A stretch of 64,000 nt of DNA, from positions 186,001 to 250,000 of the forward strand of contig JALJCO010007894.1 of NCBI GenBank assembly GCA_023101725.1, in the 5' to 3' direction. The first letter of the stretch is position 1; every line of letters begins with the position of its first letter. Made by a program: the position numbers and the translations under genes. The notes below the pieces were generated by a model. The model was not told where the DNA came from and did not search any database. It saw only the letters and a list, made by a program, of their open reading frames with translations. This document shows positions 22,901-34,900 of this stretch, piece after piece. The DNA comes from Atherinomorus stipes. Its lineage: Eukaryota > Chordata > Actinopteri > Atheriniformes > Atherinidae.

Positions 22901-25900
22901 AAATGTTGCAAGGTCTTACTTCCTGTATTGCTGCCTGGAGACTTCATCTCCACAGAACAGACAGACTGTAGCCAGCAACGGATCAGCTGATCGGCAGAGG
23001 TGCTGCTCCCTTTGGGTGGACTTCACCAACACAGTGATCACCTGAAAACATGAAAAGTAAATAAATAAAACCCCCACAGAGATTAAAGGGACTTAACTAT
23101 CCTTTAGGATACAGTAAAATGCTGCAACATTCACAAAACTTAGAGAGTCACAGAGTACAGAACAAAAATAAGCAGGTTTACAACTGAGTTATCCATGTTG
23201 GCAGGCAAGAAGATCCAGTTTTCCCCTGTAAGCAGTTACTACAGTGGCCCACAGGTGCAAATGCGTTTTCATATATGAAAACTGCAAGTAGAAAAGGCAG
23301 CATAAACGAAAACTGCAACATGAAAATGCAGCCTGAATGAAAAAGTTCTTTATGCTGCATTTTCATGTTGCCGTTTTTGTTTTTGCTGCTTTTTCTTGTT
23401 GCAGTTTTCGTTTTTGCAGCATTTTTTGTTGTTTCTTTTTCAGGGTTCCCAGTCTTTTCTTGAAGTTGTTTTCCAGGACATTTTCAGGACTTTTCCAGTA
23501 GCTACAGTACGAGTCAAGTTATCACAACATAGACTAATAAATTCCACCCCAAGCTTTTGGAGAAGTGTTCAACAATTATAGCTTATATTTTGTGCAGCAA
23601 TGAAGTAGCAATGAAATAGCTATGAAGCTGCGATGAAGCAGCAATGAAGCGGAGACAACGTGGAGACTAAGCAGAGGGAAGAAAAATCATTTTCAAGGAC
23701 AACTCAAACTTTTCCAAGACATTTTACCCCCCCTTTCCCCCATTTTATTTTTAAAAAATTTTTTTTTCCAGGATGCATGGGAAACCTGGTTTTTGCAGCA
23801 TGTTCTTGTTGCAGTAATTTTAAATTTCTTCTGCATTTTCTTGTTGCAGTTTTTGTATTTGAAGCAATCTCTTGGTGCAGTTTCAATTTTTTTCGCAGCA
23901 TTTTCTTGATGCAGTTTTCACATTTGCAGCATTTTCTTGTTGCAGTTTTCATTTTTGCAGCATTTTCTTGATGCAGTTTTTGTATTTGAAGCATTTTTTG
24001 GTGCAGTTTTAATTTTTGCAGCATTTTCATGTTGCAGTTTTCATATTTGCAGCATTTTCTAGTTGCAGTTTTCATATTTGCAGCATTTTCTTGATGCAGT
24101 TTTAATTTTTGCAGCATTTTCTTGTTGCAGTTTTTGTATTTGAAGCATTTTTTGGTGCAGTTTTAATTTTTGCAGCATTTTCATGTTGCAGTTTTCATAT
24201 TTGCAGCATTTTCTTGTTGCAGTTTTAGTATTTGCAGTATTTTCTTGTTTACAGATGTTTTAGTTCATGCTGCATTTTCTTGTTGTGGTTTTCATTCATG
24301 CAGCATTTTCTTTTTCCCATTTGATATATGCTGCATTTTCTTATTGCAATTTTGGTATTGGCAGCATTTTCTTGTTGTAGTTGTTTTAGTTTATGCTGCA
24401 TTTTCTCTTGCAGTTGTTTTTGTATATGAAGTGGATTTGCACCTTGGAGGCATCGCAAGTTACCAGAAAAAGGTAAAAAGAGGCTGTGGGTTTAGGAGCC
24501 TCTTGGATGCAGAGTGTAGTCTGGGGAAATTAGGCTTGTGAGGGAACTCCGTTTCCCTGGTGACTGGTTCCAGACCTACTTTAGGCTCAGTGTGACATTC
24601 TGCTGGGGAGAGGACCACCTTGGATCCAAATGATGCAGATCAATAACTGCCGGCCAATTTCTCCAGCAGAATAACTGGCAACTTGTCTAAGGTGGTTTAT
24701 TCATGTGGTAATAAGATTCATCAGTACAATAAAACACACAAAATGAGTTTCTCCATTTTGCCCTCCAGGTCAGAAAGAAGGCTGCAGCCACTAAAAAGCT
24801 CATCTCATCCAACTTTTCTCCTTCAACTGGCTGAAGAACCACAAAATACCCCAAAACAAACAGGGATACTAGATCACACCCTCATAACATGAGCAAATTC
24901 AAGGTTTCACGACAGATTCCAGTTGCTTTATTGTCATTTTACCATAATATTCCTACTCTTGGTTTTTTTCCTTGTTTTTAAACTTGCTTTTACCTTTGTT
25001 CAGAGCTCTGATCAGCTACAGTTGTTGTAAAGCACTTTTATAAATAAAAATTGATTGATTGAATTCATGTTTCCTGCATCTTGAAAATCAAGCTATTTTA
25101 CTATCCACTGATGCCTGGAGAGTAAAAACAGCTGCCAGGCAGGAATCTGGAACATGAGGGCTCAATAAAACCAATTTTTCTTCACCTTGAAATAATATTT
25201 GACTCATCTATGTCGTTCTGGATGCATAATGTACACCGGTCAGAATTTCAAGCCAATTTACAATGTGGAATAAAACTGTGGATCAGAGCCAGTCTGAGCT
25301 TGAAAACGGACTGTGCACATGCTTTGGCGAAGTTTTGCCAGAACCAAGATATGAGAAAACAAGTAATGTATGAAATGACTTCTTCTAAAATGTCATTTTA
25401 GGGAGCAAATGACTTCGACTAAATTTATTTGTGTGTAATTTGTGCTTTAACCTGAAAAAGAAAACTGGTGCTTCACAGGGGAGACTCCAAAGTGCTTCCA
25501 AACCACTTTCCCCTCTTATTTTAGACACTAGCTACCCCCTACAGGACCATGTACACGCATCTGGTGTTCACCACATGTGCGCTCCATTTCCATGCACAAA
25601 TTTTTCCTCCTCATGGAACTTAATAAATGCCATACTGTGTCACTCCTGCTCTGACTTTTGTTTAATGTCAACGTTGGGTGCACCAGAAAGAAAAGCAGTC
25701 ATAGGGCTGCTTGATTATGGTAAAAATCATTATGACAATTGTTTTGGTGAATATTGAAATCTCAATTATTTTTTTTTAGTTACAAGATGCATTTATTCAA
25801 CATTTCTCTCGCCGTCACTTTGTTATTGATCATTTATGCAAAACAAAACACCACCACACCACCAGTAATGCCTGCTTGAGGTCATTTTACTTATTCATTT

Positions 25901-28900
25901 TTATTCATCTCGTTCTTACTAATTTGAATTTACTAATACAGCTTTATTATTTAATTATTTAGTTATTTATCACTGATAGTGTGTTCTTACTGCATCTGCC
26001 TGCACGTTTCTATGCAGAATTTTACTAGGTCTTTTAGACACGGAACGTTTCTTGTTTTATGGGTGGATGTGTTTAAGGATTAGCTACGGGTTCAACTGAA
26101 TTTCCCCAAGGGGATAAATAAAGTTAATCTATCCATCCATCCACACCTCCTTTGCTCTTCAGCTGCATGAATGTAGGTTGTTGCAGGGCCGCGTGGAAGG
26201 CAAGACTATTATAGCTAACTAAAACCAATGAAAAAACAAAAACTAAAATTGAAAAAACATTTTCATTAACTGAAATAAAAATGACGGTCTTTTAAAAAAC
26301 GATAACTGAAACTGTTCTGTGTCTTTGCCAAACTAAAATTATTGCAAAAACATCCTTAGTTTTAGTCTTTATAAATTTGTTTAATATTTAAGCCTTTGGG
26401 TTTATATGAAATCTACTTCTAATTAATCTGCCGGGTTTATTCAGCAACTTTCTGATGATTTTGAATGTCCCACCAGACAAATACCTATAATTTAAAACTA
26501 AGCATTTTCCAAAAAATAAAAACTTAACAAAAGCAACATAAAAAAAATACTAACTAAACCTAACTGAATTGGAAAAACAAAAAGTCAAAACTAAATAAAA
26601 ACTGAAACTAATTAAAAGTCCACAACTATTATAACCCTGGTGGGAGGAAATGTATTGCGCATGTCGTTCAGAAATGGTGTAAAGAAAAATGGCAAATACT
26701 GTAAACTGTTTCAACTCAATCGTACAAGTTAGGAGATCACTTGACATGAAAATTGAAATCAGTTTCACAGCCCAAATAACTTGCGCTCTACAAATCTACG
26801 GTCTCAATCTAGATCCGCGTCTTACCTCCTGTGTCCTCTCCTTCAGGACAAACTGTGACGGGGCCAGGCTGATGACGGAGGGCTCCATAACCGATCGGGT
26901 CGGTACATCAGAGAAAGCAACAGCTTTGATGAAGGCCGCTCTGGAGCCAGTGTTCCTCACACACAGACACACTTTGCTAACATGTCCGACAGCTACATCA
27001 GTCAGCGTTGCCACGTATCCATCCGCCTGTTTCCTCTGGTCCTCCAGGATGATGTTGCTCGTCCCTCCGTAGCCAGACAGCGGGATCTGGTGAAGGGAAA
27101 TAAGAGTTAAATAAGAGGATAAGTAGCTGATGACTTCAGTAGCATGGCGAGGCTTTAACAATCGCATCCTCACCGTGAATTTGACTCCAGGTTGTGAAGG
27201 CCGGACCCCAGACTGTTTGATCTCTAGCTTGGCCAGCATGCAGGCCACCCTTGTGGGGGCAAATAGCAAGTGGACCGTCACATCCTCTCTTGGACGAATA
27301 GACAGCTCTCCATGTCGGGTTAGACGCTCTTCAAGGCTGAACATACTCTGGAGCTGAAAAACAAGTAACAGGTCAGCGACTAAACTTATTAAAAAACTAA
27401 ATTCCAGTTCTCCCCTTGGTCCAAACCATTCGTTCTGCGCTTTCATGTGAAGGGTAGTGGTGTCCGATTCTGGTTCAGACCGAGGGGGGAGTGGCAGGGC
27501 TACCTAGCCCTCGAAATGCAGATTTTGCAGTGTTACGTTAGAAAACAAGTGGGATGGTGATACCCACAATTTCATGCGAAATACGGGCAAAATGGCAAGG
27601 AAATCAGCAGTGGCAGCCAAAGAAATGCACAAATGTGAGTATTTTTTTTGTAAATGCACTGCAAAACTCAAAATCTTACCAAGTATATTTTTCTAATTTC
27701 TAGTCAAAATATCTCGCACTCAATGTAAGACATAATTACCTAAAGAGAAAAATTTCAGTGACATATAGGAACTTGTTGTAGGACAATGCATCTTAAATAT
27801 TACAAGCAAAACTTTTTTTTTTTTTTTACTGACAAGAGTGGCCAATATTTTTTTTGCTTGTAATAAGAAAAATAAATAAATCTGCCAATGGAACAAGTGA
27901 AATTTTCTTGATAAGATTTCTTGAAATAAGACATATTTAAAATGCATTGTCTTAAAGCTTGTTCCTATATCGCACTGAAATATTTCTCTTCAGGCGATTA
28001 TGTCTTCTATTGAGTGTGATGAGATATTTTTACTAGAAATTAGAAAAATATACTTAGTAAGATTTTGAGTTTTTGTAGTATGAAAAAAAAAATCACCATT
28101 TCAAGGTCACTTTAAAGTGATACCGTGTAACTTTTGAACCCAATGTTAGCCAAATATTATGATACATTATATTCTAACATTATTATTCATATAAGCAACT
28201 ATAGCCGATTTCTGCAGTCAATATAGAGCACTTGAGCATGTCGTTGCTCCGAGGGGGCTGCCATTCTCAAAAACCAGGAATTGTAACTTCTCAGGAGTGG
28301 GCCCGTCTCTCATTGGATCATGTAACCTGGAGCGCTTTGATTAATGGCTTGATGACTTAAAAATCAGCTTTTCAAAGTGGTCTGCAACACTCTTCCAAAA
28401 CACAGACGAGACTGTTTAATTTTGAGACAGTTGTGGCGCCTGTGGGAAGTTACAGGTTTAGTGCCCATAGTGGCCAAAAGTTACACAGTATAACTTTAAT
28501 GTATTAGACAGTTTTATTGCAAATGTGAAAAAAATAAAATAAAATCACTAGTTTTGTAACGTTACGCATGTCTGCTCATAACGCAACATTAACCTTGAGT
28601 CAAAGGAGTTTTCCTTTCATTTTTATGAAACATTTTTTCAGCCTAAAGCTGAAAAAAATAATCTAATTGCCCAGGAAAGGGAGATTATTGCTGCTGCAGA
28701 CGGCATTGCAAACTCTTCCAGAAACGGCCGTGATGTCAGTTTACTGCGCCACGGACGACGGTTGGTGATGCATGAGGATTTGGAAGGGTTGTTCCATTTC
28801 TTAAGGGAATAATTTAATCTCAAGCCAAGAGGAAGGGCTACTGGTAGGGGTAGGGATGAAAATAGGAATTGGGCCTTGAATAAGATGTCGATGTGAAAAG

Positions 28901-31900
28901 TTTTTGTTTTGGCTTCTAACATTAAAAGTTTGGAGTGAAAGTGAATCCTCTGCATGAACTTCCAACTGACATGTCAACGGAGAAAAGACTGAGAATGACA
29001 TAAAAATGAGAAAAATCATTCGGTCTACCTGGAAACAGTCTTGGTCTTGACCACGAATGAGCAAACGCAGCTGCTGTGTAGCACTGGTCGAGTTGTTCCT
29101 TAGAACCAGCTTCTGTTGGCTAAAAACAACGTTGTTAGTGGCTGTAGCACTCACCGTGTGACAACTTGATGCATATAAATCAGAAAAGTGATCATTTAAA
29201 AACTGGGCAGTTTATTTGTATAGAATAGTCGAGTTAAACCTGGATCTGGTTCAGATTTAACACACCTTGATTCATCTTTGTCGTGCTGCTCTTTAAGTGG
29301 CTACAAATAAATTGTGCATTTTGTTGCGATAGCTTCTGAGGAACAGCCGTCCCTGTAGACGCGCTCCGTCCCCTCTCATGAATAACATTAAACAGGCCTT
29401 AATAGAATAAGACGGAACACTGGGCCTTGAATTTTTTATTGATTACTTTCCAATGAATAATTGATACCTAGAAAGAGTTCTGTAACCAAGCAGCAGTGAA
29501 ATTACTGAAAAGTTGCCTACACAGCTCGTCCCAGGGTGACTCCTCCCCAGGCCACGAACTGCTTATTAGAGAGGATTGGTGGGACGTCGGTGGTGAGAGT
29601 CGGGCCATAGACAGCAGCAGAGGGTAATGCCGGCTTTCCAGAGCCGGGAGGGGTCACTTCTCCCTTCAATGTCACTTCATACTGGGGACCGGACGGGAGT
29701 ACCAGGATGGTGAGGAGGCTGTGAGATAAAGACAAAGTTAATTACAGGGAGTGAGTTTAGATTCTCCATGTGTAGGCGGCATAATCTGAATGACTGTCGT
29801 CACCTTACTGGCTTCCAGTTCGTTTTAGAATTGATTTAAACTTCTGTTGTTTGTAACGTCGTTCATGGCCAGCTGCCGTCCCACTTGTCAGAGATTTTAA
29901 CTACCCCGGCCTGGATCCTGACAGAGCCCTGCAATCAGCTTTTGCTCGAGGTCCCAGGTTGAGATATAAGCAGTGGGGGGGCTGGTCCTAGATTGTGGAA
30001 CAAACTGCTCCTCGACATTTGCATCACCACTGATCTCAGCAGGAGTGGGAAAAATATTGATACACTGAAATATTGTGATATTTTCATATGCTGATATTTA
30101 AAAAACGCTGTATCGATCTGTTTCATTCTGTTACAAAATCTTGTGAGATTTCATAAAACAATGACCAAATATCACGTTTTAAATACCAATATGAAATCTG
30201 CATATAAAAATACTGTGATATTTCAGTGTACCGATATTTTTTTTCCCAGCCCTTTTATTAGATCAGCATTTAGCTATAGTCTTGTTTTAGGTATATTAGA
30301 TTTTATTATTTTTACTTCTTGTAATAAGGCTCTTACTACCCTGTAGCACAGCAGCACCATCAAGTTAGTTTTCTCATTAACTGTTTTTATTATTTTACGT
30401 TTTTATGCAGAAAAGCAACTTTCTTAGTTCCAGCCTGGAAACTTGATCATGTGACATTTTACACAGATTACTAATGTCAAATTCCATTTATCTCCATTTT
30501 TTAAAACACCAACATAAACTGAAATTATGATTTCACAAAAACAGTAGATTTAATTTAATTGTAACCCATTAAAGGAATAGTACACCCACAGAATGATGTG
30601 TGTTCATTTTCTACTCCCCCCCCAAACTTTCATATAATGGAGTTCACAGCAACTGACCCAAAAAGGTCCATAAAAGTCCACAAAAACTTGTCAATATTCC
30701 TCCATACTGCTTGTCCAAGTGTCCTGAGTGGGCAGCGTCCACAATTTACTGGAAACTACATCATTTAGTAGATTTTTATAGCTTAAAGGTAGAGTCCAAA
30801 GTTTTCCCCTAAAAAAAAAACATTGGACTTGTGCAAGTGACATCCGCCTCAAACCGCAAATTTGGGTCTCTACTCGTGTGCAGTGATGAGTTTGAATGCA
30901 ACTCTTTCTCTCCCTGTCTGTAATTCGCTCTTTAGCTTTGTTTTGTTGTGGTTGGGACGTTTCTTGGTGGAGATTTCTGTTTATATCACCAGCCAATGAC
31001 AGAACCAAGGGCTACTAAATGATGTGGTTTCCAGTAAATTCTGGACACTACCCACTCAGGACACTTTGATTACATTGGACGAGCAGTATGGAGGAATATT
31101 GCCAAGTTTCTATGGACTTTTATGGACCTTTTTGGTTCAGTCGCCGGTCCATTATATAAAAGCATTATATTTAAGCACAGTTAGAAACAACATTCATTTA
31201 CCTTTCCCTGCATTTCCTGCTGTCGTTTGCTTTGAATGACACAGCAATGTTTCGTTCCTCTCCCACTTTCAGCAGCAGCTCGTCAGGCGTGGTGGAAAAA
31301 CTATCGCAATCTTCGCTGCACTGTAAACAGGGCAATGAAAGTAAAGACAATAATAACAGCTTTGAATGTTGAGAAGGAAAGAAATCTTTAAAAGGAGAGG
31401 AAAGGAGAGTAAGAAGATAAAGAAAATAAACAATAATAATAATTATGTGTCACATTCTGAGCACAAAATGTCAGAGGCTTAAACAAACTCTAGATGCAAT
31501 AAGGAAAGTAAAGGTCAGCATTACCTTGAGTTTCAGCCGCACATCGATGTTTCCTGCATTCTTTAATGGCAGCATCTGCTGACTACATTTACTCACTGGA
31601 GCGTAAAGGCTGAGAGTCTAGACAAAAACAAACACACAGAGCAGCTTACTGCCAACTCTACACTGAAGAGAAAGGTTGAATGGGATATGTCAATAGCATA
31701 ATCAAAGTCAGCTCTAAATAAAGACAAAGTCTCGACTGGAAATTTAAAATTTTTCATTCATGCATTATTCTCAACAGAACTTCTGGCATTTACACTGATC
31801 TGATGATCCTGACCAAGCTTAGTGAGGTTAAACCACTAGTTCCAGTTTTCTTGCATGAAAATCTGCATGATAACCGCCACACGCTTGGTTACCTGCAGAT

Positions 31901-34900
31901 CTTTAGGAGCATGGACCCTCGCAGTTCCAGATCGGGCTTTGAGGCAAATACTTCTGATAACATGACTCGGACCAGGGGAGTCCACTTCAATGTCTACCCG
32001 ACCACTGTACTCATCAGCTGGACCAAGATCGCCTGAAAAGCAAAACCACCGATCAGAAAACAAACGTTTGTTTTAGAAAAGTAATAATTCAGATGTATTG
32101 AGTGAGGTGACTAATAAGCTCATTACCTGAAGTGGTTGCATACTTGTGAGGGGCCTTGAAATGAACCCAGACCGTAAAGCTTTCTGGACTCTAAAAGAAA
32201 CATTTAAAATATGTCACATCTGCCAGTTAAGCTGCTGTGCACTTAAAGGAAAAACCCCACTCATTACTTGACTCACTACTAGGGATGTCTCGATACAGAT
32301 TCCAGTATCGGTACTCGCTCCGATACTGGCCCATTTTGCTGTACTCGCACTTGTGAAATACTCGCTCCCGTCACGCGACTCGCTGCACTCACGCCACCAT
32401 GCTGGCAGAAAAATACTCTTCAATATGAGCTGCTGCTTTTAGTTTATATCTTTTTTAAAATTAGAAGACACTTTCCATTACACGAGGATAGAAAATATAT
32501 CTGACCCGTATCATGTTCCTGGGATACTTTTCAAAATGTTGGTGGCAGTTGGAGCAGACTTTTTCCTCTCTCCCTCCCTTGGACCTGCGGTTCGCCCACA
32601 TACATGCATACAGTTGCAGACATTTCATTCAGGATTCACTTTGTCGGTGGTAAGTTTACTGCGAATTCTGTTTCCAACGCTTTCCAAGTTTATGTTCGTT
32701 AAGCTGGTATGAGTTTGAATATGTAAAATTATGACGATGCTGCTAAAATACAGCAAACCGCAGCTGCATCAGAGGCTGTTTACAAGCTTCTAACGACTCA
32801 TTACTTTTATTTCTTTGAATGACTTATTTTAAGCTTTTATTTATTTTATTTCTTACGAGGTAGTATCCCGCTTATACCACGGTCACTTACGAAAGAAAGA
32901 AATATTAAATCAATGTGGCTTTTTTTTTTTTAAAACCATTAAAATTGTAAGTTTTTCACAAGAAGTTAAGGAGTGTGGCAGGCAAGGAAGGGAGTCGGAG
33001 CGAGTGTCAAATGACGGTGCAGACGGCAGTTGTTTTAGTGGCATTTGTGCTGTGCTTAACAGCGACAACAGAACAGCCTCTCTACTCATCTAGCTTGTAG
33101 CACAACAAAATGAAAACAGCCAACAAAAGGACGAACTGTGTAACAGTCCCCCTGGAAAATGGGAACCTCTCATAGGTTCCGGGGGTGAATAATGTAAACC
33201 CACTACAGGAGCGGACTACTTTTAACTTCTCTCGTTGATGCTGCCGGCTGTGGCCACCACAGAACCTGCAGCTCGGTCGGTCTGCAGCTGTTAATCAGGT
33301 CTGATCAGAGGAGGGAAGTGAGATGATTGTTGAACGTTATATTACGTGATACAGTTTTATTTCAGAGAGACAGACGGAGCCCACTAAGCCTGCAGGCTGC
33401 TTTCATAGCGATGTGCTGTCACAGACATGATCTGGCATCTCCAGCTCGACCCACACACGAGCTCCGGAGGCTGTGGGCCGAACAATCATTGCCCACAACA
33501 AACAAACGTGCCCGCATCACACCTGAGCATGCAGAGATGCTTCTCTTTATTTAAAACAAATAACCAAACAGAAGAAAAACGAAAAGAAAAGAAACACCTT
33601 CCACTTATTTCACTTATCCCCATTAATTAGGTACTTGGATCGGTACTCAGTATCGGCAAGTACTCCTACTTGGTCGGCAAGAAAATGGTATCAGGACATC
33701 CCTACAAACTACCTTATCAAATATTGTGGCTGAATAGCAAAGATTATCAGAGTAAACCTGGTAAAACCATCCAGCATGGCACCATGTAGATGCAGACACA
33801 GTCTAAGGGTGTTATCAGTTTGTGAATGCTTACCTCTCCGTAGCTGGCATGCAACACGTGATTCATCACTGAGGGAGAAGAACCAGGAGTCATGAGTCCA
33901 GCCTGCTGGGTAGCCTCAGACGTCATAGCGATAGGGTGCTTGGAAAAGGTGAAGCACCCCCATGCTGTTGCATTCTGGAGGAATTAATGTATATTGACAA
34001 ATATTAGAATAAAAATCATGTCAACAGATTCATTAAAAATAGACTATGGATAGACTGATACATCGGCCGATATTTGCATTTTTTGCTGGGATCAGCCAAT
34101 ACGTTGGGTGTGTTGGCCGATCCCCCCTCGCATAATTTAAAGGCAGGCATCTATACAGGTCACTTTTTTTTTAATATGCAGTATATATGTGTATTTTACA
34201 TGTTTAATGTTTTTTTTTATATTGTTACAAGTACACCGTTTCTTTTTTCATACATTTATTTAAAGTGCTTTATTTCTTTTTCTTTTAATATCACGAGTTT
34301 TCAAATTGATTTTCATTGTGTCCATTATATTAATTTTGGGGTCAAATGCAATAGCAGGTTGTGTTGGCCATCACCTGAGGATGATGAAAAAAATATCAGC
34401 ATCAGCCCTAAAAAAAAAAAAATCTGCATCGGTCGATCCCTATAACAGACAAATATCTTTTGCAGAGCTTTTCATTTTAAAGTAAATATGCCATGCCAGG
34501 TGATAAAACTAAAATGCTTTGCATTTTCTATTTCATAAAAAAAGCACAAATATGCGTTTAAAAAACGGCTGTTATTTTTAAAGCATTTAAAAACAGCAGC
34601 GTGGTCCTTAAAGGCATCTTTTAAACCAGATTTTGTCCTCACACAGCTTCCACTGGAGGTCACTGTGGAAGTGTGAAATCACTCCTTTGTATGTTGAAAA
34701 GCTTGAGCTGTTTGTGTAGTTTTCTCTGCTTACAGTCAGCCCAACTCATCCACTCGTCTCATGGCTGCAGTTGTAAAACATAAACAACCTACAGTACAAG
34801 ACACTTCCTACCATAAGTGACAGGAACTTAGTTGAAACACACTTATTTGTCCAGCAGGTTTTTGGTGTTTTACTTTATTATTTATTATTATGTCATTTAT

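Larger units (their letters stand above)
25702..26773 (+). mobile_element. TAGGGCTGC hAT-type element, copy 1, with nested insertion
   Basis: Starts TAGGGCTGCTTGATTATGG and ends near TTTCACAGCCCA. The shorter relative at 47448-47963 has the same parts. It contains a LINE tail at 26098-26143 and a separate insertion at about 26206-26640. Confidence 0.75.

Noticed and set aside
23704..24117. 137-codon minus-strand frame with repeated Lys/Gln/Asn motifs
   Set aside because: Created by the ~31-bp minisatellite periodicity; no splice context or family similarity.
16401..24430. Direct repeats that could suggest a CRISPR-like array
   Set aside because: Unit sizes (~350 bp and ~31 bp) have no conserved-repeat/unique-spacer pattern, and the context is a vertebrate intron.
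26796..27446. Apparent single 216-codon minus-strand gene
   Set aside because: It is cep192 exons 36 and 37 read through the short intron between them; the intron part has no family similarity.
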